64,000 nucleotides of DNA from Ignavibacteria bacterium (GTDB lineage Bacteria; Bacteroidota; Ignavibacteria; Tepidaquicellales; Tepidaquicellaceae): NCBI GenBank assembly GCA_016704345.1, contig JADJAH010000018.1:62001-126000 (forward strand). Direction: 5' to 3'. The notes under the pieces were generated by a model, which did no database searches, had not been told where the DNA came from, and saw only the letters and a program-made list of their open reading frames with translations. Position numbers and translations under genes: made by a program. This document shows positions 27,952 to 37,091 of this stretch, in pieces; the stretch's first letter is position 1, and every line of letters starts with the position of its first letter.

Positions 27952-29529
27952 TTATTTTACAGGTAACCAGACCTCTATCTTCGAAAGAGGACCTGAGAGT
28001 GTATCAGAAATTTCATAATTATTTATCAGAATAGATTTATCAATAAATTCTGCAAATGATGAAATTGTTTCTGATATAAGAATCAGATCAAATTCTTTAA
28101 GAGCGATCTTATTGGATATTTCATTCTTGAATTCCGTATTCCGTATTTCAGTATTATCAGACATCCCCAAAAATCCACTCAATTCACTCTTGCCGCTTTG
28201 AAAATATTCTGTGTGGCCGGAATTGTATAATTTTTTTTCCTGACCTATAATTATGGAAACTGTTTCAGCCGAATTCAGAATATTTTCTTTTCCCGAAATG
28301 AGATCTTCTATTATCCTGGACTTCTCTATTTGTTTAGTGTAAGTATATGATTTTGGCTTGAACTGGAATCCTAATGTGAAAATTAAAAGTAGAACAATAG
28401 TTATGGTAAATGCATAACTCCTGACTTTGTTTGCCAATTGAAATGCTGTCAAAATTAGAAAAGGCGATGAAAGGTGAAACAAATAAGCTGCATTATCGCT
28501 TCCCGTATTTCCTCCCAAATAAAAAACAAATATTGTTAAAGATAATATCATCAAAAATCCGAACAGCATGTCTGTTTCGGTTTTGAGAATAGGCTCATTC
28601 CATTTTAGGAATTTAGCGTCTTTTAATTTCAACCAACAGTCTTTGATAACAAACATATTTCCGTTTCGGAAATTGGAATATCCTGAAATTAAAAAGACAA
28701 CAGATAAAAACAATATTACAAAAATAACAGCATTGATCTTAACATACAGAATTACCTGTGAAAACATGTGACTCAGATTAAAATCGGAATAATTTACATG
28801 AACAAAAAAAGTGTTATTAAAAAAGGTATCGTATGACATATTTACGGTAAAAACCATCACGATGATCAGAAGTAACGACATCACTGCAAACGTTACAGCT
28901 TTTTTCTTGCTTATGAAGAATAACAGATACAGAAATATTGCAGGTATGGCAAACAAATAGTATGGTTTTGTAAGATATCCAAATATACCTGTCATAACAC
29001 AAGCAATGAGGGAAATCATGGAAAACTTAAATCTCCATACTAGCAGAATTCCTGTGACATACAATAAAATCCCAAGTCCTTCCGGTCTTGCAATCGATGT
29101 TAATCCATTATAAACAAGTGACTGATGAAGAATCACCGCTGCCGTGAAAGATAAAACTGTGTTTACTTTTAAGTGAATTAAAGAAAAGAATACGAGAAGA
29201 CATGTGATCAGAATCGAAGCATAAGTCACCCATCTGTGAACTGCCAGATTATTTCCAAAAAATTCTGCGAAGATTGAAGTTGTCAAAGGATACATAAATC
29301 CGTAATTGTATGTATGCTGAGGCTGAAACTGTAAATCATATGGATTCTCGTTCTTAACATACAAATCAGTGACCGCAAGAACGGCTCCTTCTCTGTATTC
29401 AAGCTGATAAGGATAATTAATTGTAATTAAATGTGATCTGAAAGTTTTAGCGGCAGTAAACAAACTGATCATCAGAAGAATAATCAGCAGAATGGTTTTC
29501 GAATACTTTTTGAGAAGTTGAATTTTCAA
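27952..29529 (-). CDS. Polytopic membrane protein, GT-C glycosyltransferase-like
   Basis: The 525-residue protein has a first helix (10-27) followed by a loop with YQLEYREGAVLAV, reminiscent of the acidic motif after TM1 in GT39/ArnT-like enzymes, then about ten more helices and a C-terminal soluble domain from about residue 410. The segment YGLTS-like SLVYNGLTSIARPEGLGILLYV (read in two parts across 137-158) lies in a conserved-looking helix pair. It probably uses a polyprenyl-phosphate sugar. No other glycan genes are adjacent, so the product cannot be named. Confidence 0.65.
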   Translation of the reverse strand: MKIQLLKKYSKTILLIILLMISLFTAAKTFRSHLITINYPYQLEYREGAVLAVTDLYVKNENPYDLQFQPQHTYNYGFMYPLTTSIFAEFFGNNLAVHRWVTYASILITCLLVFFSLIHLKVNTVLSFTAAVILHQSLVYNGLTSIARPEGLGILLYVTGILLVWRFKFSMISLIACVMTGIFGYLTKPYYLFAIPAIFLYLLFFISKKKAVTFAVMSLLLIIVMVFTVNMSYDTFFNNTFFVHVNYSDFNLSHMFSQVILYVKINAVIFVILFLSVVFLISGYSNFRNGNMFVIKDCWLKLKDAKFLKWNEPILKTETDMLFGFLMILSLTIFVFYLGGNTGSDNAAYLFHLSSPFLILTAFQLANKVRSYAFTITIVLLLIFTLGFQFKPKSYTYTKQIEKSRIIEDLISGKENILNSAETVSIIIGQEKKLYNSGHTEYFQSGKSELSGFLGMSDNTEIRNTEFKNEISNKIALKEFDLILISETISSFAEFIDKSILINNYEISDTLSGPLSKIEVWLPVK

Positions 29530-29707
29530 TTAAACTGATGTCCCATAAAAATGGATTCATTATAACATTAAAAGAAACAGAAAATCTTTCTGAAGCAATC
29601 AAACTCTTTCATTAATTTAGAAAATAAGGATTTCATTTTCTTGAGAAAAATTTTCTTAGCTGCAAACTTTTGGGAATACCGAACAAACGGAAAATGTATT
29701 TTTACAC

Positions 29708-29734
29708 GTCACCCTGAGCCTGACGAAGGGTGAC
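29708..29734. repeat. GTCACCC/GGGTGAC hairpin element
   Basis: GTCACCC (29708-29714) and GGGTGAC (29728-29734) flank TGAGCCTGACGAA. This is the widespread CACCCTGAG...CGAAGGGTG type intergenic palindrome; a related form with GCTTGTCGAGGTG is near 31147. Confidence 0.75.
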
Positions 29735-30009
29735 ACTTTGTTTGATCATCTCATGCCTTCCTCGACAAACTCGGGACAGGCCCAGCATGACGGAATAAAT
29801 TCTCAGCCAACTGCGGGTCTCTGTGCTCTTCAGGACTCCGCCGGATTTGGTCGGGACGAGCTATCTAAAGCGAAGTACCTCTGAGGTGAGGAAATGTGAA
29901 AGCTTGAATTTATTTCCGCCGTTATTGGTCTTAGCCCGCAATGAAGCAATGGTGCGTTGATTCTAGTGATTATCAGTGTGTGAAGTGCACAGTATCATTT
30001 TTGGTAACG

Positions 30010-30094
30010 GTTGTTGGTGACCCAAAAGTTTGCAGGTGCTGTTGCAAATGATTCACCTGAGCAAAATGCAAACTTTTGGTAACACCGAACAACG
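30010..30094. repeat. Dispersed palindromic element, copy B
   Basis: Left arm 30010-30034 and right arm 30068-30094 are near-perfect inverses; an inner CAGGTG/CACCTG pair (30033-30038, 30055-30060) lengthens the stem. The left arm is identical to that of copy A over 25 bases. Confidence 0.85.
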
Positions 30095-30356
30095 GCAAAG
30101 AAGCAGAAAAACTTTGTTGACGCAATCATATCTCTTTATTTAATTTAGAAAATAAGGAATTCACTTTCTTGAGAAAAATTTTCATGTCTCCGCAATGTTT
30201 TTCGGAGATATTTCGAGGACGCTGCGAGAGTGGAGTTTTTCTGTTGTGTCTGAGTCTCTGCGTTTTTCAGGACTCCGAAGGATCAGGTCGGGACGAGAAA
30301 TGAAAAGCCCTAAGGGCTGACATAAAAATCAGGTTCATATCTGAGTTATTGAATGG

Positions 30357-30965
30357 TCAAATCTTCAAAAGTTCCTTTATTGAGCTATGAATTATCAGCA
30401 GCCCCAACGCTACCTGGACTATGCCGAGCACTGCCCCCAGAATGGGAAGAATCAATGCAAGCGGCTTGAGCACATGCTTGGCTATAAGCATGACTATCAA
30501 ATTTAGCAACATAATGCCCGCTAAAATTGCAATTACTCTTAGCCTGCAATTCATATCAGGACAGATTGCCAGAAATACGATGACGGCTGCGATTCCATAA
30601 GGAGTCACTATGGTTGGGAAGGCAATCGGGTTCAATGCCATATTGAGTGTTGGAGCCACATCGCTGTCGGTGCGCGCAATTGGCGCTTCAAACTGTTTTA
30701 TGACTTCGAGAAGTGCGACAAGAAATAGAATGATGCCTGCTGAAAGAGCCAGAATAGGTAGCGGGATACTGTATTTACTCAATATTTGCTCACCAAGAGT
30801 AGCCGCTATCAAGATTGCAGCACTGGAATAAAGCGTTGCGCGAATGGCAATTTGACGGGTAAGAGCCGGAGTTGCATTCCGCGTAACTTTCACAAAGGGA
30901 CCAATTATTTTAAACGGTCCAAGCGAGAGAAAGAGAAAGGTGAAGAGTTCTAATTTGAGTTGCAT
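30357..30965 (-). CDS. MarC family integral membrane protein
   Basis: The 202-residue protein has six membrane helices in the MarC pattern, with the typical LFLSLGPFKIIGPF near the start, ILFLVALLEVI, and the middle loop ALNPIAFPTIVTPYGIAAV. MarC proteins are found in most Proteobacteria and Bacteroidota; their transport function is unproven despite the historic name (multiple antibiotic resistance). The gene is flanked by repeat-rich DNA on both sides and looks monocistronic. Confidence 0.85.
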   Translation of the reverse strand: MQLKLELFTFLFLSLGPFKIIGPFVKVTRNATPALTRQIAIRATLYSSAAILIAATLGEQILSKYSIPLPILALSAGIILFLVALLEVIKQFEAPIARTDSDVAPTLNMALNPIAFPTIVTPYGIAAVIVFLAICPDMNCRLRVIAILAGIMLLNLIVMLIAKHVLKPLALILPILGAVLGIVQVALGLLIIHSSIKELLKI

Positions 30966-31326
30966 ATATTATTTTTCTGAATATCTGCTTTTATCACTTT
31001 GATAACAATGCACAGAAAAGGAAAAAAGCTAACAGACCAATCAAGCCGGACATAATCAGCTAATACCTGGACCGGCTGAATAATACATCTTTGCACGAGC
31101 TTAAGCCTGCACCGAGCGCCCGCCCTTAGTCCGAGATTGCACCGAGCTTGTCGAGGTGAACAGTAATACTTTAGGCCGGGACGGTAAATCAAAATTCCTA
31201 TGGGCTGACATTACAGCATCAATTTCGAAGCTGTTGTGGGTGACCCGAAAGTTTGGAGTGGCTGTTAATAATAAGTCTCCTGACCAAAATGAAAATTTTT
31301 GGTAAAACCGAACATCGGCAAAATAC
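30966..31326. other. Repeat-rich intergenic region
   Basis: Contains a CACCGAG...CGAGGTG hairpin near 31141-31160, a TCCTATGGGCTGACATTA unit (31195-31212, the CCCGAAGGG family) and palindromic copy C (31233-31319). No gene seen. Confidence 0.55.
31233..31319. repeat. Dispersed palindromic element, copy C
   Basis: Left arm 31233-31257 (GTTGTGGGTGACCCGAAAG...) and right arm 31290-31319 (TGAAAATTTTTGGTAAAACC...) are related to copies A, B and D but with more mismatches between arms. Confidence 0.7.
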
Positions 31327-31803
31327 TTACCTATGTTTTAACAACATGTCACGAAATTTCTGTTGTCCTATTACACGACTTAATTCTTTTGAAGCGAAGA
31401 ATGAAATAAATGAAACAAAAATCATTATTACACCGCCAAGCCATAGTTTTGAAAAATGTTCAACCATTAAAAATTGATAAGCGTCAGCAAGGGATTGCAG
31501 CTTAATGGTTTCTTTTATCAGTACTTCAATTATATCAAAAATGATTACACAAATCACAAATAATATGGTCTTATAAAAAACGGGAATGATTAACGGCTTG
31601 TTCTCATACACATGACTTATGCGCATGAAAGCGCCTATCATAATAACTTTTCCAATAATGAGTGCCTTAATAATTCCGACAAAGTAATCAGCAACATAAA
31701 TATCAAAATGAGCAAGTGTTAATCTGCGGGCAACTGCAAATGCTCCAAAAAATATTGCCAGGTAAACAACGTTTATTAAGTACTCAGAGATTTCATGAAG
31801 CAA
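31327..31803 (-). CDS. Membrane protein of unknown function
   Basis: The 158-residue protein has about four hydrophobic helices (near 8-28, 42-62, 75-95, 118-138) and a basic C-terminal tail. I do not recognise a family. It lies in the same orientation as the downstream-facing accessory block and 138 bases past the CoA-disulfide-reductase-like gene, so it may be the last gene of that block. Nothing else can be said of its role. Confidence 0.65.
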   Translation of the reverse strand: MLHEISEYLINVVYLAIFFGAFAVARRLTLAHFDIYVADYFVGIIKALIIGKVIMIGAFMRISHVYENKPLIIPVFYKTILFVICVIIFDIIEVLIKETIKLQSLADAYQFLMVEHFSKLWLGGVIMIFVSFISFFASKELSRVIGQQKFRDMLLKHR

Positions 31804-31941
31804 CTTTTGTTAAGAGTTTTCTTATCTGATTGAGCTGCCATAATTATTTGGTGTTTGTTTCTTCTGTTCCAATGTCTGCATTGCAAAATCAGATCTATCT
31901 TGTTGAATCAATTGCTAATGTCAAACTTTTTTGTCGGGCTA

Positions 31942-33648
31942 TTATTGTTCGTTCCTTTCATCGAACAAGTAATTATGTGCCAGTGAAAGCATTCCACCTG
32001 AAATATTTTTTGCATTAAATCCATTTTGCACAAGAATTCGGGTTGCATAATAACCCCGCTGACCTGAACGGCAAAGTACATTTATTTCCTTATCATGAGG
32101 CAACTCATTAAGTCTGTTGCGTAACTGATTAATTGGAATGTTTACTGCTCCATCGACATGTTCAACAGCTAATTCAATACCTTCGCGCACATCAAGAATG
32201 AAACCTTTTTTTGCTTCATTCCAATGACTCAACGGCATATCGTTTCGTAATACATCAACAGCAACCATGCCTGCAAAGTTTACAGGGTCTTTGGCACTTC
32301 CAAATTGTGGTGAATAACACAACTCCGCTTCTTCCAAATCATAAACTGTTGCGCCCATTTGTAACAATGCTGCTAATGTGCTTATTCGCTTGTCAACTCC
32401 ATTTTTACCAATTGCCTGTGCGCCAAGCAGTTTACCATCCGACTTGCGGAAAATTATTTTCATTACGATAGGCTTTGCACCGGGATAATAACCTGCATGT
32501 GAATTTGGGTAGAGATAAATTTTTTCGTAATCAGTATTGCCCAATCGTACCAATGATTTTTCGCTTGCACCGGTCCAGGCCACTTCGCTTCCAAACAATC
32601 CAACAATTGAAGTTCCTTGTGTACCACGGTATGTTGAGTTTCGCCCTGCAATAACATCGGCAGCAATTCTTCCTTGACGGTTAGCCGGCCCTGCAAGGGC
32701 AATCAAACTCCATTCGCCAGTTACAAAATCTTTTACTTCAACGGCGTCTCCAACTGCTAAAATATCAGGATTGCTGGTAATCATGTGTTCGTTAACACGA
32801 ATGCCGCCGCGTTGTCCGATTTCAAGCCCGGCAATTTTTGCAAGTGTTGTATCGGGTCGCACACCAAGAGCAAGAATTACGATCTCGGCAGGATATTTTT
32901 TGCCAGATTTTGTCTCTACTTCAAGTGCGCCATTTTCTGATTTATTAAAACCTGAAACACCATCGCCCAAAGCAAGTTTAACACCATTTCGTTTAAGCTG
33001 CGATTCCACAATGCGCGCATTTTCTTTATCCAAAGGTGGCAACACCTGATCAATCATTTCAATGATAGTAACTTCAAAGCCGCGTTGAACTAAATTTTCG
33101 GCCATTTCAAGTCCGATAAATCCACCGCCTACCACAACAGCATGTGTTCTTGGACGAAGTGTTTGAAATCCGGAATAGCGGTGCATACCTGCCAAAAATG
33201 GGTTGCCTTTTTCAATCCACTCGTTTATTGCACGGACATCGGGTACAGTACGTACATGAAAAATTCCGGGCAAATCAATTCCCGGAAGTGGCGGTCGAAC
33301 CGAAACAGCACCGGGAGAAAGCACCAACTTGTCATAGGTCTGCGTAGTTACCACACCTGTTCTCACATCACGCAATTTGATCTTCTTACCCTCGGGTAAA
33401 ATCTCAATAGCCTCGCAATTGGTACGCACATCAATATTGAACTGTTCGCGGAACATATCTTCATTTGCTACCAGCAAGCTCGATTCCTTTTCGATGACTC
33501 CACCAACGTGATAAGGAAGGCCACAGTTCGCATAAGAAATGTAAGGTCCTTTTTCAACCATCATGATCTCAACTTTTTCATCTAATCTACGAAGGCGTGC
33601 TGCACATGAGGCACCGCCGGCAACTCCACCAATAATTATTACTTTCAT
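31942..33648 (-). CDS. CoA-disulfide reductase/polysulfide reductase with C-terminal rhodanese (CoADR-RHD)
   Basis: The 568-residue protein begins with the FAD site VIIIGGVAGGASCAARLRR, then the redox-active cysteine in YANCGLPYH (Cys42), the hallmark of single-cysteine CoA-disulfide reductases, then the NADH site VVVGGGFIGLEMAENL and a dimerisation domain. From about residue 465 a rhodanese domain follows, with FILDVREGIEL and the catalytic loop VLCRSGQRG. Such fusions use NAD(P)H to reduce CoA persulfide, polysulfide or S0. The neighbouring rhodanese and desulfinase-like genes support a sulfur role. It is encoded on the same strand as these genes, although 5 kb of other genes lie between. 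Confidence 0.9.
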   Translation of the reverse strand: MKVIIIGGVAGGASCAARLRRLDEKVEIMMVEKGPYISYANCGLPYHVGGVIEKESSLLVANEDMFREQFNIDVRTNCEAIEILPEGKKIKLRDVRTGVVTTQTYDKLVLSPGAVSVRPPLPGIDLPGIFHVRTVPDVRAINEWIEKGNPFLAGMHRYSGFQTLRPRTHAVVVGGGFIGLEMAENLVQRGFEVTIIEMIDQVLPPLDKENARIVESQLKRNGVKLALGDGVSGFNKSENGALEVETKSGKKYPAEIVILALGVRPDTTLAKIAGLEIGQRGGIRVNEHMITSNPDILAVGDAVEVKDFVTGEWSLIALAGPANRQGRIAADVIAGRNSTYRGTQGTSIVGLFGSEVAWTGASEKSLVRLGNTDYEKIYLYPNSHAGYYPGAKPIVMKIIFRKSDGKLLGAQAIGKNGVDKRISTLAALLQMGATVYDLEEAELCYSPQFGSAKDPVNFAGMVAVDVLRNDMPLSHWNEAKKGFILDVREGIELAVEHVDGAVNIPINQLRNRLNELPHDKEINVLCRSGQRGYYATRILVQNGFNAKNISGGMLSLAHNYLFDERNEQ

Positions 33649-33717
33649 GTCAATTTAGTTTTTGAATTTTTTTCATCAGATAACTTAATTTAACTTATGA
33701 GTTTGCCAGACTATAAG

Positions 33718-34542
33718 CTATTTTGGAAACACAAAGATCAAAGCAGTTCTAACACCAAAGTCAGCCCTGTTTCCCTCCGTTGCTGCTACCTGAATTCTGG
33801 GACCTACCTGAGCCTGAATAAGTTGTTTCCCAAATTTCAGAATTCCCCCGGCCATAATGTTAATGAAAGCATTGGTTTCTGAAGATTCCCAGTAATGGGT
33901 TAACTCCGTATTCACGGTTAATCCCGTTCCACTTTTCCAATTGTAGGTAACAAAAGGCTGCGTAAATATCTGGTTTACGTTTGTTCCTTCTTCGCTCCCG
34001 GCAACAGACCATACTTGATTTACAAGAGCGCCATACGTCCAGCCATTGGCTTGCTTAAGTAATATGGCAGTAGGCCCTGCTCCAAACTTTTTGGAGCCCA
34101 ACATATCATTAGTAGCGGTAGGTATCAAAAAAGCACCACCCAATCCCCACACTAAACCATTCTTCACTTTGGCATTCGAAATCCAGGCGCTGACCAAGGC
34201 ATCAGCCAAACCAGACTGCTGGGTGTTTTCATTTGTAATATCATGTTGCGTAATTACCGGAAGGATATATCGTGTTATCAGATTGAACTTTTCACTCAGC
34301 TCGAAAGGAACAATAGGTTGAAAGTTCATTGTATTTCGCGAGCCATTGAATTCACCGATACCCACATCCATATTATTCTGAAAGGGCACGCTGATCATCG
34401 CTCCAATTGGATTTGCCAGTTTTTTTGCAATTTCTGCCGCATCATTTGCTGCAGGTTTTTGCTCCACCTGTGCAAGTGCTGAAATTGCGCCCAATGAACA
34501 GAATAGAAACAAGCTTATAAATCTTTTAAACTTCATTTTCAT
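33718..34542 (-). CDS. Outer-membrane transporter-like beta-barrel protein
   Basis: I chose the ATG at 34542 because a signal peptide follows (KRFISLFLFCSLGAISALAQ); a longer frame from 34629 would overlap the upstream gene. The mature part starts with AAEIAKKLANPIGAMISVPFQ and continues with alternating strands, the stretches WGLGGAFLIPTATND, FGAGPTAILLKQ and WTYGALVNQVWS, and a terminal Phe-Pro-Lys end. This is the pattern of proteins often labelled transporter or neuromedin U in databases. They are thought to be outer-membrane channels, often beside genes for aromatic or xenobiotic catabolism. The gene sits next to the desulfinase-like island and might admit its substrate (inference). Confidence 0.75.
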   Translation of the reverse strand: MKMKFKRFISLFLFCSLGAISALAQVEQKPAANDAAEIAKKLANPIGAMISVPFQNNMDVGIGEFNGSRNTMNFQPIVPFELSEKFNLITRYILPVITQHDITNENTQQSGLADALVSAWISNAKVKNGLVWGLGGAFLIPTATNDMLGSKKFGAGPTAILLKQANGWTYGALVNQVWSVAGSEEGTNVNQIFTQPFVTYNWKSGTGLTVNTELTHYWESSETNAFINIMAGGILKFGKQLIQAQVGPRIQVAATEGNRADFGVRTALIFVFPK

Positions 34543-34591
34543 ATACACATTACCGATATGGAATTTTGTTGTACCGCCAATAGAATAATTT

Positions 34592-35395
34592 TCATACATG
34601 ATTAGAGATCGTTTCAAGTGCGGCTTCAAAAATTCGTCTCAGCCCATCATTCTTTTCATTGCTATGGTAACCTTGTTTCCAACCATCTTCCGATAAAATA
34701 TCGCTGATTGCAAAAACAGAACTCACACTTACATTGCGATAAGCACCAACTGTAAAAAGGGCTGATGCTTCCATCTCCACAGTTAACACACCTTCATTAC
34801 GGTAATGCTGCAATTCTTTAACAGTTGTCACTTCGGCAATCATGCTGGCAAGTCCTTCATTATAAACCCTTGGATAGTTAAGGTTACCACCGCCGCCCGG
34901 CCACGACATAAATTCGGCAACAAGTCCCGACTGGTAAACAGGGTCAGGGTCATAACCATATTTCTTAATAAAGATTTCGTCGGCTCTTGGTCTTAAAGCC
35001 CACTTGTCCCAGTACTCAAGCGCCCATTCATTTGCCTTCCTGTCTTCTTCATTTGTAGAGTTTTCAACAGTGTTCTCTTCTTTCATCCACTCCACATTCC
35101 ATTCGGGATAGGTGTAAACACCGTTAATGGTACTTGCCATGCTACCTACAATGATATTATCGTCAATGTACAACTTCTTTCTTTCAATCAGTTGCTCGAA
35201 GAATTTAGCCCTGCGGACAATCTGCTGGTATCCGGCGGTATCTTCATAAACCCCTGCCATAATCCTGACTCGCTCATTGTCAATGGTCATCGGCGTGCTC
35301 AAGTACTGTTCTTTCAGCCGTTCGATCCGGACTTTATCGGCTGTTACTTTGGCGGTGGCCTCATAAGGCTTGCCCTCCAATTTGCGTCCCGACAT
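34592..35395 (-). CDS. Chimeric ORF: glycyl radical enzyme N-terminus fused to nucleoside phosphorylase C-terminus
   Basis: Residues 1 to about 189 match the N-terminal part of a pyruvate-formate-lyase-like glycyl radical enzyme: ERVRIMAGVYEDTAG, IVRRAKFFEQLI, DDNIIVGSMAS and LNYPRVYNEGLASMIAEV. The active-site Cys and the C-terminal Gly loop (another ~600 residues in the family) are missing. From about 190 the frame continues without a break into the C-terminal part of a uridine/purine phosphorylase: EGVLTVEMEASALFTVGAYR and SDILSEDGW. Such a joint is unknown to me as a natural architecture and looks like an internal deletion that fused two genes. Neither half has its full active site. Probably non-functional. 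Confidence 0.7.
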   Translation of the reverse strand: MSGRKLEGKPYEATAKVTADKVRIERLKEQYLSTPMTIDNERVRIMAGVYEDTAGYQQIVRRAKFFEQLIERKKLYIDDNIIVGSMASTINGVYTYPEWNVEWMKEENTVENSTNEEDRKANEWALEYWDKWALRPRADEIFIKKYGYDPDPVYQSGLVAEFMSWPGGGGNLNYPRVYNEGLASMIAEVTTVKELQHYRNEGVLTVEMEASALFTVGAYRNVSVSSVFAISDILSEDGWKQGYHSNEKNDGLRRIFEAALETISNHV

Positions 35396-35482
35396 TACCT
35401 AAGGGAGGATGCCTGTTTCATTTGTTTTCATTTTCAGCAATTAAAGTTATTTAGTGAATTATTTGTTTCTTGATCAATTGAG

Positions 35483-36677
35483 TTATCCCATTCGCAGGTT
35501 TCCTGCAAGCGGATCAGCCGCTTGCGGAAGCTTAGAAGTGGTCCTTTTTTTCCATTCTTCTTCCAACAATTCTCTTGCAGCCTGCTCCAGAAATTCCGGT
35601 GCAGCCCATTCGTTTACATCAAAATCATTCTTAATGTAACCATGGCTTAACATAAAATCCTTACCGATTGTAACAGCGGCGATATTCAAAGGTGAAAGGT
35701 TGGGCACCAGGTCAACATCTCTGATGCCTTGGTAAGTAGCCTCGACATCACGGTAGAAGGTTTGCTGGTCGAGAATTTCCGCGGCAGCATACTTGTTCTG
35801 ATTGGCCCAGCGACCTGCCCGAATCATACCTTTCATAAAGGTAACAGCGAGTTCGGGGTGTTCCTTTGCCATAACATCGGTACAGGTTATAGCTGCAGGA
35901 ATGTTAGCCACCTGAAGGCGCCAGTCAGGATAACGGGAGAGATCCTCGATTGCTGCAAACTTACCCGTCGCCTCGCTGACCTGCTGAAGCGGCTTGGTTT
36001 GCATGTACATCGCATCAATAATTCCTGTTTCCAAAGCGGTTTCCAGCGGACGGAAAGCCAGGTCCCGCTTGTGGTCACGTGTCAGCCACAGATCAATCGA
36101 AAGTTCCAAGGTTGTTTTCATTATTTCCGGTAGATTATACCAGTCATCTGCGTAAGGAAACTCAACCAACTCAATATCGTCCATAGTCATACCGTTCATT
36201 CGAAGCATCAACTCGATCCCCTGGTGCTCCTGAATGCGCCACCAATCGTTCTTGATCTGGTTCATACTCTTGGAAATGCCGATCTTTTTGCCTTTTAAAT
36301 CAGCCATGCGGTAGATATCGTCCTTGGCGCGTACCATCATAACGCCGCCTTCGGCCGGCATCTGTGTTACCCCCAGTAGTTTTGGTCCTGCGGACGTCGG
36401 CATGAACTTCGATAGGTGGGAACAAACCGCCGAAACGAATCAAATTTTCCTGATTGTGAATGTAGTGGGGATACATATCGGTTTCAGAGGTCGAACGAAA
36501 ATATGCAAATTTCACCCCGATCTTCTTAAATTCTTTCTTGGTCAGGCCTAGGCCCTCATCCACGTTACTGGCAGACACCAGCGGACAATTGGTGTAATAC
36601 ACTTCTTTCCAGTTCAATGGAACTACACTTAATTTTGTGTTTTCAAACGTTGTAGTCTTAACTTTTTCGTTTTCCAT
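35483..36677 (-). pseudogene. DszB-like desulfinase homologue, copy 1 (frameshifted)
   Basis: This gene is almost identical to the intact copy at 38.6-39.8 kb (offset 3100 bases; 35634-35863 matches without a difference). A run of four T at 36380-36383, where the intact copy has three, shifts the frame after ...VHADVRRTK. The first piece (ATG at 36677, MENEKVKTTTFENTK) thus ends early, and the rest continues in another frame as LLGVTQMPAEGGVMM... to 35483. Cys, His and Arg of the DszB active site are in the first piece. Only one base separates it from function, so read-level checking is worthwhile. The C-terminal 15 residues differ from copy 2. Confidence 0.85.
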
Positions 36678-37091
36678 AATTTTATTTTTTAATTTGTTAG
36701 TTTGTATCATCGACAAAGCATCGATTTTATTTTCTTCGCTTCAAAATCACTCCCTCTAATGATTCAACTTGTATGCATCATCATTTGAACTTTTTACTTT
36801 GTCAGATTTATTGGCTGAAGATGAATCAGAAACATCCTGTATTTCTTCCCTATTAGTATTTCAAAATGAAGATCAACTTTGCCACATGCACAACGAAGCT
36901 TCCTGGTAGGTTTTGTCGACCGTGACCTTTTCCTTGTTGATTCTTGATTCTGTTGCCACATTGACTTTGTGAGTGCCTTCAATTGGCTTTTGCTATCCAG
37001 TTTTCTTCCGGGTTTTGCATAACAGGGAACACCCGCACCGGTTTCAATTGCTTTCATTGCTATTGATTCAGCAAGTTGTTACATGCTCTTT
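36678..37091. other. Gap in desulfinase island with doubtful small frame
   Basis: A 414-bp gap. A minus-strand frame at 36794-37057 could code 87 basic residues (TRKRSRSTKPTRKLRCACGK), preceded by ESIA in the same frame. I recognise no family and no ribosome binding site; it may be a remnant of a lost gene. Confidence 0.25.

Larger units (their letters stand above)
29605..30183. repeat. Pair of ~52-bp direct repeats
   Basis: Segments 29605-29656 and 30131-30183 agree at nearly all positions. They bracket palindromic copy B and other repeats, so the bracketed block may be a mobile or recombining unit. No open frame lies inside. Confidence 0.65.
29530..30356. other. Repeat-rich intergenic region (827 bp)
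   Basis: No gene. It contains: a ~52-bp direct repeat (29605-29656 and 30131-30183, sharing AATTTAGAAAATAAGGA and CTTGAGAAAAATTTTC); a hairpin at 29708-29734; the motif GGACTCCG...GGTCGGGACGAG twice (29841-29868 and 30269-30296); the fragment CCGTTATTGGTCTTAGCCCGCAATGAAGCA near 29932 (given in part, also near 40443); palindromic copy B; and a GCCCTAAGGGC unit at 30304. Confidence 0.7.
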
